A stretch of DNA of 64,000 nt from NCBI GenBank assembly GCA_034472185.1, contig JARBAK010000001.1, positions 372,001-436,000 of the forward strand, in the 5' to 3' direction. The first letter of the stretch is position 1; every line of letters begins with the position of its first letter. This document shows, piece by piece, positions 7,482-16,791 of the stretch. Position numbers and translations under genes: made by a program. Under the pieces are notes generated by a model. The model saw nothing but the letters and a program-made list of their open reading frames with translations, was not told where the DNA came from and did no database searches. Origin of the DNA: JARBAK01 sp034472185 (GTDB lineage: Bacteria > Pseudomonadota > Alphaproteobacteria > Rickettsiales > Midichloriaceae).

Positions 7482-9308
7482 ATGCATAATATCTATCGCT
7501 CACATACCTGCGGAGACTTAACTGCAAGAGATATTGGTAAAACCGTAAAACTATCCGGATGGATATATAGGAGAAGAGATCACGGAGGAGTGTTCTTCAT
7601 GGATTTACGCGATCATTATGGCATAGTGCAGTTAGTCGCTTCGAATCAAGAAAATAGGACTAAAAGGCTCACCACTGATAAATTTGAAAAATTTATATCG
7701 CTAACTTACGAAAGTGTCATAACCATTACTGGATTAGTCACAGCACGTTCGGAAGATACAATTAATAACGCAATAAGCACTGGCCAGATAGAAGTTATTG
7801 TAGAAAGCTACGAAGTACAGTCTATTGCCAAACAGTTACCCTTTTGCGTTGATGGAGATCAATCCCCTAGTGAAGATTTAAGATTAAAGTATAGATTTTT
7901 AGACCTGAGACGTGAAAAGCAGCATAAAAATATCAACTTGCGTAACTCGGTTATTAGATATATCCGAGAGCAAATGTATTCACTGGGGTTCTATGAATTC
8001 CAAACTCCAATTCTCACCGCTAGTTCACCTGAGGGAGCAAGGGATTTCGTAGTACCTAGCAGACTGCATCCTGGAAAATTTTATGCACTTCCACAAGCTC
8101 CTCAGCAATTTAAACAATTGCTTATGGCTGCAGGCTTCGACAAATATTTTCAAATTGCCCCTTGCTTTCGTGATGAGGATGCTAGAGCTGATCGTGCACC
8201 AGGTGAATTTTATCAATTAGACGTAGAGATGTCCTTCGTAACGCAGGAAGACGTATTTAACATTATCGAGCCTGTAATCGCAGGTATATTTACGCATTTT
8301 TCATCTAATAAAGCTATATTATGTCCGTTTCCACGTATTAAATATAGCGAAGCACTATTGAAATATGGCACTGATAAACCGGATCTTCGCAACCCACTCA
8401 TAATTTCAGATGCTACTGAACTATTCAAAACTTCTAATTTTGCTATATTCAGAGAAAACATAAAAAGAGGCGCAATAGTTAGAGCCATTCCAGCACCTAG
8501 CACGTTGCCATCTGCTCGTAGCTTTTTTGATGGTATCATTACATATGCCCAGCAAATTTTAGGGGCTAAGGGACTTGCATATCTTACTTTTGACGTAACA
8601 GGCACAGCTAAAGGGCCCATTGCCAAAGTATTAACGAAAGAGGAACTCATCAATATAATGCAAATAACGGGAGTAAAATCGGGCGATTCGGTTTTCTTTA
8701 CTTGCGAAGAGGAAAACGCAGCTATTAAAATAGCGGGGAAAATAAGAGAAAAATTGGGAGAGTGTCTTAATTTATTAGAAAAAGATACCTATAAGCTATG
8801 TTGGATAATTGATTTCCCGTTCTTTACAGTATGCGAAGATGGGAAGGGAGTAGATTTCTCTCATAACCCTTTTTCCATGCCACAAGGAGGGTTAGAAATC
8901 CTGGAAGCAGCGGATACACTAGACAAAAAACTAAACATTACAGCATTTCAATATGATATTGTGTGTAACGGTATAGAGCTATCCAGTGGAGCTATTAGAA
9001 ATCACAAACCCGATATAATGTACAAAGCATTTGAGATGGTAGGTTATAGTAAACAAAATGTGGATGAAGCTTTCGGAGGTATGATACGAGCCTTCAGCTA
9101 TGGTGTACCACCACATGGAGGTATCGCACCTGGAATAGACAGGATTGTGATGCTACTCGCGAATGAACCAAATATACGCGAAGTTATTGCCTTTCCTTTA
9201 AATCAATCTGCATGTGATTTAATGCTTGAAGCACCGTCTACACTTACACCCGCTCGGTTACGCGAATTGCATATATCCACAAATGTATCACTTAAAACTA
9301 AACATTAA
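7482..9308 (+). CDS. aspS: Aspartyl-tRNA synthetase (probably aspartate/asparagine type)
   Basis: Class IIb synthetase, 608 residues: an OB-fold anticodon domain (about 1-105), then the catalytic core with motif 2 (FRDEDARADRAPGEFYQLD, around 230), a bacterial GAD insertion and motif 3 (GIAPGIDRIVMLL) near the C-terminus. The anticodon domain carries RRRDHGGVFF. From family knowledge, His-Gly-Gly here marks non-discriminating AspRS that also charges tRNA-Asn, whereas discriminating forms carry Leu. That would require GatCAB, which is not in this window. The acpS start follows the aspS stop directly, so the two are coupled. Confidence 0.96.
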   Translation: MHNIYRSHTCGDLTARDIGKTVKLSGWIYRRRDHGGVFFMDLRDHYGIVQLVASNQENRTKRLTTDKFEKFISLTYESVITITGLVTARSEDTINNAISTGQIEVIVESYEVQSIAKQLPFCVDGDQSPSEDLRLKYRFLDLRREKQHKNINLRNSVIRYIREQMYSLGFYEFQTPILTASSPEGARDFVVPSRLHPGKFYALPQAPQQFKQLLMAAGFDKYFQIAPCFRDEDARADRAPGEFYQLDVEMSFVTQEDVFNIIEPVIAGIFTHFSSNKAILCPFPRIKYSEALLKYGTDKPDLRNPLIISDATELFKTSNFAIFRENIKRGAIVRAIPAPSTLPSARSFFDGIITYAQQILGAKGLAYLTFDVTGTAKGPIAKVLTKEELINIMQITGVKSGDSVFFTCEEENAAIKIAGKIREKLGECLNLLEKDTYKLCWIIDFPFFTVCEDGKGVDFSHNPFSMPQGGLEILEAADTLDKKLNITAFQYDIVCNGIELSSGAIRNHKPDIMYKAFEMVGYSKQNVDEAFGGMIRAFSYGVPPHGGIAPGIDRIVMLLANEPNIREVIAFPLNQSACDLMLEAPSTLTPARLRELHISTNVSLKTKH

Positions 9309-9683
9309 ATGAGCATCAAAGGAATCGGATGTGATATAGTGGATGTCAGGCGCATCGAAAAATCTTTTCAAAGATTTGGGCAGAAGTTCCTAAAACATAT
9401 CTTTACAAAGCATGAAATAGAACAAGCGCCTCCTAATTCACGATTATTCTTTCAATATTTAGCGGCTCGATACGCAGCAAAAGAAGCTTATTCTAAAGCT
9501 TTAGGAACTGGGATAGGAAAAAAAGTAACCTTTAAAGAAATAGAAATTTCTACCAACGCTTCGGGAGCACCATTTTTCAGCAATATTAAATATTCCGGAA
9601 TTTCCGCGCATCTCTCTCTATCTCATGAATACCCATATTCTATTGCGTATGTAGTGCTAGAAATTACTGAGTCAACGGCCTAA
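9309..9683 (+). CDS. acpS: Holo-[acyl-carrier-protein] synthase
   Basis: Transfers phosphopantetheine from CoA to acyl carrier protein, activating it for fatty acid synthesis. The 124-residue protein has the two family signatures: GIGCDIVDVRRIEKS with metal ligand Asp9, and AARYAAKEAYSKALGTG with Glu59. The ATG begins immediately after the aspS stop, so it is probably translated by coupling. Its 3' end overlaps the convergent exported-protein gene by 20 bases. Confidence 0.95.
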   Translation: MSIKGIGCDIVDVRRIEKSFQRFGQKFLKHIFTKHEIEQAPPNSRLFFQYLAARYAAKEAYSKALGTGIGKKVTFKEIEISTNASGAPFFSNIKYSGISAHLSLSHEYPYSIAYVVLEITESTA

Positions 9684-12123
9684 ATTTTACCTGACCATTC
9701 TCAACCTGACAAGTAATAGCACCTTTCCATATTACACCAGATAATTGAGGAGGTATTTTAACGCAAGAGCCGGATATATTAGTGTACATATTAATACCCC
9801 CAATACACTGAGCAGTAATTTTAAAAATCGGTTCTATAACAACATTATTAGGACACGATTGACACAATTTGTACAGCATCCAGTCTGGTTGAATAGTTGC
9901 ATTTGGATCAGAGAATATTTTTTTCAATTCTTGTTCTACTTGCGCTCCAGCACTCACTGATAACATTTCGCAATCTACGTTACTAAGCTCAAAAGATTGA
10001 GGCATATATCCTTTAATACATCCAGTAGCCTGTACTTGCCCAATAAGCGCATCACTAGGCCACGTTGCGTTTCCTAACGCTGCATTGAATCTTTCTTCAA
10101 GTGCATCTGCAGTATTAACTGTCTGTTGATCTACGGCAGCTTGCCGAGTCTTAGAGTAAGTAGGAAAATCCTGATATACACAGGTTGTAGGCAGAGTCGC
10201 ACATGCAGCCTGATATGCACAAGCTGGCCTATCAGGACAAGATGCACCTCCAGCAGCAAATACATTCGACATGGCAGTTTGCGTTTGCCCACCAATGAAA
10301 TCCCATTGATCATTAGCCAAAACACATATTTTTTGTGAGTTATGTGAATCCTGGAGAGGCCCCCGATATATCCCAACTTGTTGACTCGTGTCTTGCTCTA
10401 TAGAAATACCTGGAGTAGAAATGGCGGCAGCAGCAGTATTGGGTGTGAGTTGACGCATACCACCAGGTTCTAAATTATTTCCGCCATCTCTTGTAAAATC
10501 TCCCGTTGAACTAAGATACGGTATTAATGCTCTAACAGAAAGGCCCCAATCAGGATTTTGCGCTATATCAAACACAGACGCAACCGTCCATGTCTGACTA
10601 CCAGTCTCACTAGCAGTTTCTGCGAAATAATATTCTTGAAGGTTCGGAATAGAAACAGAGCTTTCAACTGAAAAAGCTTTTATAGCTTTTTGTGAAGTAG
10701 GTTGTGGCGCAGTTGTTAATGATAACGGAGCTGGTATAATAGAGCCTGTACTACTTGAAAGTGTAAGCAAAATAGTCTCCTTTAAAGCGGTGCTAGCATC
10801 ATTCGGAGAAAAGGCAATACTACTGTAAGTAACCTTACCATCTTTATCCGTATAATAAGGAGTATAATATTGATCTAAGTAATATGAGTGCCCATACGCA
10901 TCTTCTCCTATATGTGTCCCTGCATTACTATAAACCCCAGGGATAGTATATGGTATGAATACCTGATAAAATATATTCTGGCCAGCATCCCATTTTGTAT
11001 CTACTGTGCCAACCAGTAATAAATCGGAATTTTGCTTCAATCCAGGTCTTGGAATACATCCCAGTTTATTTTTCTCATTTTCAGTAGCGGCATCAATATA
11101 GCCACCAGCTTCCTCAGGATCGGGAACTTGTTTTTGAAGATCATCATAATACTGATGTCTATAAACACAAACCTCCCCTGGATCACCATGTAATATAACG
11201 GGACAAAAGGGCACATCATTAGGTGATGGAAAACTACCACAAGCCGAAGGATCATACCCCCTTTTTTTGCCATCGTATGTAAGAGTAATAGTGGGGGCAT
11301 TCGCCTCTGAACCATTTTTTAGTACAACGGTAGGTTTTTCGAAAGTGCTATTAATCCGCCTAAAATACGACGTCCAAGAATTATAAGTGAAAGGCGGACT
11401 AGGAGGTTGTTCTATTATTACAGATGAAATTGGTACAATCACAGCATTAAAGGTTGGAGGCGCTGGCATGGGAGGTTGTGGGACACAACCTACAACTGCA
11501 TAAATAGAGTCAACATGTATATATCCGCAAACATACTGCTGTACGCTATTAGGCCAGCTCTGCCCTTTATCAAAGCCACTGGGGAGAGGAGTGCCATCTG
11601 TAAGCATTTTTTTAGTCAATGAAAACACCGTAGCTCTTTCATCCACTTTCCAGTGTCGTCGTGGACGAGTACAGACCATATTGTTACGCGCTGCCGAAAA
11701 AGTCCTGAGAGCATCAGTTTGGCTAAAAGTATGGCTCCCTTCACAGGGCATATGGTGGTAACAGTCACATCTATTCTCAAAGAAACCACATGTTGAAATA
11801 TACTTATGTCCAGTAGTAACTTTATACTGAACAGTGAATGGATTATTAGTAGTGGTAGTAATAAAGCCACCTCCTACTTTTGCCGTGCCTACACCATAAG
11901 CTGTGTAACAATTACCTAGATATAAGGGGCCCTTACCAGTACCGTCTCCAGATTTTGCACCAAGCGCAGCACATATTTGTTCACTCTTTTCATTGCTACA
12001 CGAAATCGACTCAGCATAGTCTATGGTACAAACGTAGAATCCCTGTAGCGCTGTAAATATGCTAAGTAGCATGAACCATAACACATGCTTTTTATTATCG
12101 TTCATATCAGAACACTCGCTCAT
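9664..12123 (-). CDS. Large Cys-rich exported protein resembling the VirB6 extracytoplasmic region
   Basis: An 819-residue protein with one N-terminal hydrophobic segment (about 13-37), probably a signal peptide or anchor, and no later membrane segment. It carries 28 cysteines, many in pairs (CDCYHHMPC, CQSC), suggesting a disulfide-bonded periplasmic or surface protein. GCVPQPPMPAPPTF and the later INSTFEKPTVVL resemble the long extracytoplasmic parts of Rickettsiales VirB6-like type IV secretion proteins, but the multi-helix TrbL/VirB6 domain is absent. Met7 is an alternative start. It follows ppdK on the same strand after a hairpin, so it may have its own promoter. The VirB6 relation is by motif recognition and should be treated as moderate. 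Confidence 0.6.
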   Translation of the reverse strand: MSECSDMNDNKKHVLWFMLLSIFTALQGFYVCTIDYAESISCSNEKSEQICAALGAKSGDGTGKGPLYLGNCYTAYGVGTAKVGGGFITTTTNNPFTVQYKVTTGHKYISTCGFFENRCDCYHHMPCEGSHTFSQTDALRTFSAARNNMVCTRPRRHWKVDERATVFSLTKKMLTDGTPLPSGFDKGQSWPNSVQQYVCGYIHVDSIYAVVGCVPQPPMPAPPTFNAVIVPISSVIIEQPPSPPFTYNSWTSYFRRINSTFEKPTVVLKNGSEANAPTITLTYDGKKRGYDPSACGSFPSPNDVPFCPVILHGDPGEVCVYRHQYYDDLQKQVPDPEEAGGYIDAATENEKNKLGCIPRPGLKQNSDLLLVGTVDTKWDAGQNIFYQVFIPYTIPGVYSNAGTHIGEDAYGHSYYLDQYYTPYYTDKDGKVTYSSIAFSPNDASTALKETILLTLSSSTGSIIPAPLSLTTAPQPTSQKAIKAFSVESSVSIPNLQEYYFAETASETGSQTWTVASVFDIAQNPDWGLSVRALIPYLSSTGDFTRDGGNNLEPGGMRQLTPNTAAAAISTPGISIEQDTSQQVGIYRGPLQDSHNSQKICVLANDQWDFIGGQTQTAMSNVFAAGGASCPDRPACAYQAACATLPTTCVYQDFPTYSKTRQAAVDQQTVNTADALEERFNAALGNATWPSDALIGQVQATGCIKGYMPQSFELSNVDCEMLSVSAGAQVEQELKKIFSDPNATIQPDWMLYKLCQSCPNNVVIEPIFKITAQCIGGINMYTNISGSCVKIPPQLSGVIWKGAITCQVENGQVKFRPLTQ

Positions 12124-12159
12124 AGATTAGTGTGCACCAAACAACGACAAGATACCGCC

Positions 12160-12182
12160 CTCTACACGTAAAAAGTGTAGAG
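12160..12182 (-). terminator. Hairpin between ppdK and the Cys-rich exported protein gene
   Basis: CTCTACAC (12160-12167) and GTGTAGAG (12175-12182) form a perfect eight-pair stem with an A-rich seven-base loop, 38 bases after the ppdK stop. There is no T-run, so it could be a weak terminator or an mRNA-stabilising stem. Confidence 0.45.
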
Positions 12183-12219
12183 TAATTTAATAAAAAACTC
12201 AAGAAATTCTCTCAATAAA

Positions 12220-14898
12220 TTAGAGGGGCTGAGATAGAATCGCCTGAGCTGCAGCTACTCTAGCGAGAGGAATTCTATAGGGTGAACAGGAAATGTAATC
12301 CATGCCCACAGACTGACAAAAAGCTATGGTATGTGATTCCCCTGCATGCTCGCCACACATACCAATTTTTATATTGGGATTAGCGGCTCTTGCTCTCTCT
12401 ACCGCTATTTTCACTAATTCTTGAACACCAGACTGTTCAAGGGAAATAAACGGATTTGCACCAAAAATGCCATACTTCAGATAACTCGGCATAAATGATT
12501 CAGCATCATCCCTAGAAATTCCCAGAACAGTTTGCGTTAGGTCATTAGTACCAAAACTACAAAAATCTACGCGTTCCGCTATCTCCCCTGCTCGTAAAGC
12601 AGCTTGGGGCAATTCAATCATTACTCCTAATCTATAGGGAATATAAAGATTAAAGCGCCCCCTAATCTCATCTACTACACTGTTAATATCATTTTTAATT
12701 ATATCAACTTCCTTACCGCTAATGACCAATGGAATCATTATTTCTAGATCAGGCGCTGTCTGTAGATTAATCAAATTCTCTTTATATAATTCAACAACAG
12801 CTTCAAATATAGCCCTTACCTGCATTTTGTATATTTGAGGCGATGTTATAGCTAATCTGCAACCCCTGTGTCCTAACATAGGATTGTTTTCTTTCATTTT
12901 AATAAGGATATCCTTAACTAACTGAAACTTCCAACCAGTGGCTCTGCAAAAGTCTCTTATGTCCCCCTCTTTGCGAGGTAAAAACTCATGTAATGGAATA
13001 TCAAGCAGCCTTATTGTCAGGGGGAAACCAGATACTAAACGCATTATCTGCTTAAAATCGCCCCTTTGATATGGAAGCAACTCATCTAAAGCTTTTACAC
13101 GTTCTTCAGTACTCGGAGCAAGAAGCAATTTCCGCATCGACGTTATTCTTTCTGTAGAGAAGAACATATGTTCAGTTCTACATAGTCCAATCCCTTGCGC
13201 ACCCATTTCTAATGCAGTCTGCAAATCCTTCGGAGTTTCAGCATTCGCCCTGACTCGCAATATGCGAACATCATCAGCCCAGGCAAGTATAGTATTATAA
13301 TCACGCGATCTTGGAGGTCTTATTGTTGGCATCTCACCCAATATCACCTCTCCATTAGTTCCGTTTAATGTTAAAGTATCTCCCTCATTAATTATCATAC
13401 CGTTAATGGTCATAGTGCAATTCACTTGATCAATAATCACATCGCTCGCTCCACATATACAAACCTTGCCCATACCACGCGCTACAACAGCGGCATGGGA
13501 AGTCATCCCCCCACGTGCAGTCAATATGCCAGAAGCAATGCCCATACCCTCTATATCTTCAGGGCTAGTCTCATGCCTTACTAATATAAGGCTTTTATAA
13601 ATATCCACAGCCCTAGTAGCAGCTTCTGCTGAGAATATAACAGCCCCAGATACAACACCCGGAGAGGCCGCTAGCCCTATGGTTAAAACCCGTCTATTTA
13701 CCACAATATTAGATCGCTCATCAATCATCGGGTGTAATAACTGGTTTAATGAAGAGGGCAATATTCTTAAAAGTGCTTCTGAACGAGAGAGCAACCCCTC
13801 GTTAACCATATCAACTGCTATTTTTATAGTCGCCTGCGCACTACGCTTACCAGCTCGCGTTTGCAAGACCCATAGGGTTCCCTCTTGTACAGTAAATTCT
13901 ATGTCTTGCATATCCCTATAATATGCCTCCAACCGCATACAAATCTCTGCTAGTTGTTTAAAAACAGTAGGCATAGTGTCCTCCATAGTCTGCTCATCAG
14001 AAGCTAAATCTCCCTTCGCACATAATCTGGTAAGTGGAGAGGCATTCTTTATCCCTGCAACTATGTCTTCACCTTGCGCTTTTATTAAAAATTCCCCGAA
14101 AAGCTGCTTATCCCCATTAGATGGATTTCGTGTAAAAACAACACCAGTCGCACTATCGGTAGATATATTGCCAAAAACCATTGTTTGTATAGTCACTGCT
14201 GTTCCTAAGTCATGTGCTATATTATGCAGTTCTCTGTACTTAACCGCACGCCTTCCTTTCCACGACTCCAAAACAGCTTCTATTGCCCTCCACAACTGCT
14301 CTTTTACATCCTGATGGAAATCTTTCCCAGTTATCTCAAACACTATAGCCTTATATACCTCAACGACTTTTAACCATTCATCTAAACATACGGCATCATA
14401 CCTAACACCCTCCCGTTTAAGGCCTTTCTTAAAAAAAACATCTTCAACTCCCATTATAATACGTCCATACGCGCGTATAAAGTGCGCATATGTTTCATAT
14501 GCGAAATATGAATCACCCGTATTTTCTGCGAGTCCTATAACTGTGACATCATTCAAACCAAGATTAAGTATCGTATCCATCATACCTGGCATTGAAATCG
14601 ATGCTCCAGATCTGACCGACAAGAACAATGGCTTTTTACTATCACCAAAATTGCGTTTTTCTGATAACTCTAGGTCCGATAAAGCACGCCTTACCTGCGC
14701 ACTTAGCTCAAATGGTAATGTATTTTTATTAAAATGATAGTATGCGCATACCTCTGTAGATAAGGAAAAACCACGTGGGATAGGAAATTTTAGTTCAAAT
14801 AACTCAGCTAAAACAGCACCCTTTCCTCCAAGAACGTGCACTCTATACGCTTGATCTCCTTTGATATGATCATCAAAGGCATAGACCCATTTTTTCAT
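12220..14898 (-). CDS. ppdK: Pyruvate, phosphate dikinase
   Basis: Reversibly interconverts pyruvate, ATP and phosphate with PEP, AMP and PPi; many Rickettsiales that lack full glycolysis carry it, where it probably runs toward PEP. At 892 residues it is full length. The N-terminal ATP-grasp domain includes GGKGAVLAEL and FLSVRSGASISMPGMMDT. The swivelling phosphohistidine domain has GGMTSHAAVVARGMGK with catalytic His468. The C-terminal PEP/pyruvate TIM barrel has GIGLCRTEHMFF, FGTNDLTQ and MCGEHAGE with catalytic Cys848. It lies downstream of recA on the same strand. Confidence 0.97.
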   Translation of the reverse strand: MKKWVYAFDDHIKGDQAYRVHVLGGKGAVLAELFELKFPIPRGFSLSTEVCAYYHFNKNTLPFELSAQVRRALSDLELSEKRNFGDSKKPLFLSVRSGASISMPGMMDTILNLGLNDVTVIGLAENTGDSYFAYETYAHFIRAYGRIIMGVEDVFFKKGLKREGVRYDAVCLDEWLKVVEVYKAIVFEITGKDFHQDVKEQLWRAIEAVLESWKGRRAVKYRELHNIAHDLGTAVTIQTMVFGNISTDSATGVVFTRNPSNGDKQLFGEFLIKAQGEDIVAGIKNASPLTRLCAKGDLASDEQTMEDTMPTVFKQLAEICMRLEAYYRDMQDIEFTVQEGTLWVLQTRAGKRSAQATIKIAVDMVNEGLLSRSEALLRILPSSLNQLLHPMIDERSNIVVNRRVLTIGLAASPGVVSGAVIFSAEAATRAVDIYKSLILVRHETSPEDIEGMGIASGILTARGGMTSHAAVVARGMGKVCICGASDVIIDQVNCTMTINGMIINEGDTLTLNGTNGEVILGEMPTIRPPRSRDYNTILAWADDVRILRVRANAETPKDLQTALEMGAQGIGLCRTEHMFFSTERITSMRKLLLAPSTEERVKALDELLPYQRGDFKQIMRLVSGFPLTIRLLDIPLHEFLPRKEGDIRDFCRATGWKFQLVKDILIKMKENNPMLGHRGCRLAITSPQIYKMQVRAIFEAVVELYKENLINLQTAPDLEIMIPLVISGKEVDIIKNDINSVVDEIRGRFNLYIPYRLGVMIELPQAALRAGEIAERVDFCSFGTNDLTQTVLGISRDDAESFMPSYLKYGIFGANPFISLEQSGVQELVKIAVERARAANPNIKIGMCGEHAGESHTIAFCQSVGMDYISCSPYRIPLARVAAAQAILSQPL

Positions 14899-14973
14899 AT
14901 CACGGCAATAATAAAAAGATAACCCATATTAATGAGTTTATTCAGCAATAACCATTCTCCTTTACCACGCGCT

Positions 14974-14994
14974 TATAAGTACACTGCACTTATA
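14974..14994 (-). other. Short inverted repeat between recA and ppdK
   Basis: TATAAGT (14974-14980) and ACTTATA (14988-14994) form a perfect seven-pair stem with a seven-base loop in the 195-base recA-ppdK spacer. No T-run follows on either strand. It may be a recA terminator or a regulatory stem for ppdK. Nothing else stands out in this spacer. Confidence 0.3.
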
Positions 14995-15093
14995 CAGGTC
15001 TCCTTATAATAGATAGAAGCTAACCTACCATGCACAACATACCACACATCAACTTATATAAATCTCAATAACTACAACAATCAACCCGCTCTA

Positions 15094-16152
15094 TTAATCC
15101 TTAACTTCGCTCTCTCCTACGAGCTGTTTCTCTTCTCCGACAGAAGCATCCTCTCCATATACAATAGCATCAATAGATCTAGTACGAATTTTATTCTCTA
15201 ATTCTTGCATTACTGCTAGATTATCCCGCAAGAAACACTTCGCGTTCTCTTTACCTTGACCTATCTTTTGGTCATTATAAGAGAACCAAGAGCCCTGTTT
15301 TTCTACCAATTTCGCGCTAACTGCTAAATCCAGTATTTCTCCCTCCCTGTTGAAACCCGTTCCATGCATTATATCAAGCTCCACAACCTTGAACGGCGGA
15401 GCTACCTTATTTTTAACAACTTTAATTCTTGTTCTTGACCCCACCACTTCTTCTTTATCTTTTATAGAGCTAATTCTTCTTATATCCAAACGCACTGAAG
15501 CGTAAAATTTTAACGCATTGCCACCAGTAGTCGTTTCAGGATTCCCAAACATCACACCGATTTTGGATCTTATCTGATTTATGAATAGTAACACGCAATT
15601 AGACTTAGAAACCGCAGCAGTAAGTTTACGCAACGCCTGACTCATCAGACGCGCATGCAACCCCATATGGTTATCACCCATTTCTCCATCTATCTCAGCC
15701 TTTGGAACTAAAGCAGCTACACTATCAACAACAATAACCTTTATAGCTCCAGAGCGTAACAATATTTCAGCTATCTCTAGGGCCTGCTCTCCACTATCAG
15801 GTTGGGAAACAACAAGTTTATCTACTCCCACTCCTAATTTTCTAGCATACACAGCGTCGAATGCATGCTCTGCATCTATGAAAGCGCAATCCTCTCCTTG
15901 TTTTTGCGCCTCCGCTATAACATGCAATGCCATAGTTGTCTTCCCAGAGCTTTCTGGACCGAAGACCTCGGATATACGCCCTACCGGCAATCCACCTATA
16001 CCTAAAGCCATGTCCAATCCTATAGATCCAGTAGAGATAGACTGCACTTGCACAATTTCATTGCTATTAAGACGCATAACCGCTCCCTGCCCAAACGCCT
16101 TTCTTATTTGTGCGAGCGCTCCTTCTACAGCTTGCTGTCTATCAAATCCCAT
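15094..16152 (-). CDS. recA: Recombinase RecA
   Basis: Strand-exchange protein for homologous recombination. The ATG at 16150-16152 (protein begins MGFDRQQAVEGAL) gives 352 residues, the usual length, and TAAGG lies about six bases upstream. A TTG at 16209 would add 19 residues with no family counterpart. Walker A is GPESSGKT (65-72). VIVVDSVAALVP is Walker B, LLFINQIRSKIGVMFGNPET covers loop L1 and its flank, and TTGGNALKFYASVRLDI covers L2. The acidic C-terminal tail is present. No SOS box was recognised upstream. Confidence 0.97.
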   Translation of the reverse strand: MGFDRQQAVEGALAQIRKAFGQGAVMRLNSNEIVQVQSISTGSIGLDMALGIGGLPVGRISEVFGPESSGKTTMALHVIAEAQKQGEDCAFIDAEHAFDAVYARKLGVGVDKLVVSQPDSGEQALEIAEILLRSGAIKVIVVDSVAALVPKAEIDGEMGDNHMGLHARLMSQALRKLTAAVSKSNCVLLFINQIRSKIGVMFGNPETTTGGNALKFYASVRLDIRRISSIKDKEEVVGSRTRIKVVKNKVAPPFKVVELDIMHGTGFNREGEILDLAVSAKLVEKQGSWFSYNDQKIGQGKENAKCFLRDNLAVMQELENKIRTRSIDAIVYGEDASVGEEKQLVGESEVKD

Positions 16153-16274
16153 CTCTACCTTACTGAAAGAATGACTAAAACGTACAACACCCAGTAAGTT
16201 ATGCAACAAAGGTACTGTATAAGCAAGTACTATTCATGATAATACCACGAAATTAGTAGTAAAGTCTATATCGT

Positions 16275-16709
16275 CTATAAATGGCGCACAATAGCCTTTT
16301 GCATGATAGAAGCAAGGCTGGCAGCCATTTGGCCTAAACTACTACCAAAATTATTGGCCCCACCCGTACCTTTAAGTACAGCAGTAGTCGCCATACTCGT
16401 CAATTGAGTTAATCCTCCAAATTTTGTTCCTCCCCCTTCTGCCAACATAGCGCGCATTAGATCTTTTAGGACTCCATCTACTAATAGTTTATGCTGCTTG
16501 GCTATCAGTGTTTGTACTAATGCCTTTATATCCTCGCGTCCCATACGTTTTTCTACAGCACGTTCTACAATTTGATCAATATACGACGATGGATCAGTTG
16601 ACTCCGCATGTGGCGGAGATTCCATATCAGTGTTGTATATATCTCCATGCTCTAAATGGGGTGGATTTATTGTATACTTACTTTGATGTTTTTTCCCTTT
16701 GATCGCCAT
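16275..16709 (-). CDS. Hypothetical protein, 144 residues
   Basis: Not recognised. The first half is hydrophilic (Lys, His and Pro rich). The middle (about 42-90) is a predicted amphipathic helical region with YIDQIVERAVEKRM and LVQTLIAKQHKLLVDGVL. The C-terminal third is rich in Gly, Ala, Thr and Ser (TSMATTAVLKGTGGANNFG). No signal peptide or clear membrane segment. AAAGG lies eight bases before the ATG, at the inner edge of a 13-base inverted repeat (16720-16768). It sits between era and recA on the same strand. The coding call rests on the ribosome binding site and uninterrupted frame. Confidence 0.6.
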   Translation of the reverse strand: MAIKGKKHQSKYTINPPHLEHGDIYNTDMESPPHAESTDPSSYIDQIVERAVEKRMGREDIKALVQTLIAKQHKLLVDGVLKDLMRAMLAEGGGTKFGGLTQLTSMATTAVLKGTGGANNFGSSLGQMAASLASIMQKAIVRHL

Positions 16710-16719
16710 TAAATAACCT

Positions 16720-16768
16720 TTTTAATCTACATATATATGAATAGCTTACTCGTTAATGTAGATTAAAA
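16720..16768 (-). other. Perfect 13-base inverted repeat between era and the 144-residue ORF
   Basis: TTTTAATCTACAT (16720-16732) and ATGTAGATTAAAA (16756-16768) are exact reverse complements, 23 bases apart. In leftward mRNA the second arm ends against the AAAGG ribosome binding site of the downstream gene. The stem could therefore terminate era transcription or mask that site. Confidence 0.55.
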
Positions 16769-16791
16769 GCTTTTAGTCTGACAGTAGGGCC

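Noticed and set aside
13679..14737. Plus-strand ORFs opposite ppdK
   Set aside because: The minus-strand PPDK protein is full length with all motifs; these are shadows.
16153..16209. 19-codon N-terminal extension of recA from a TTG
   Set aside because: ATG 16152 has a ribosome binding site and matches normal RecA length.
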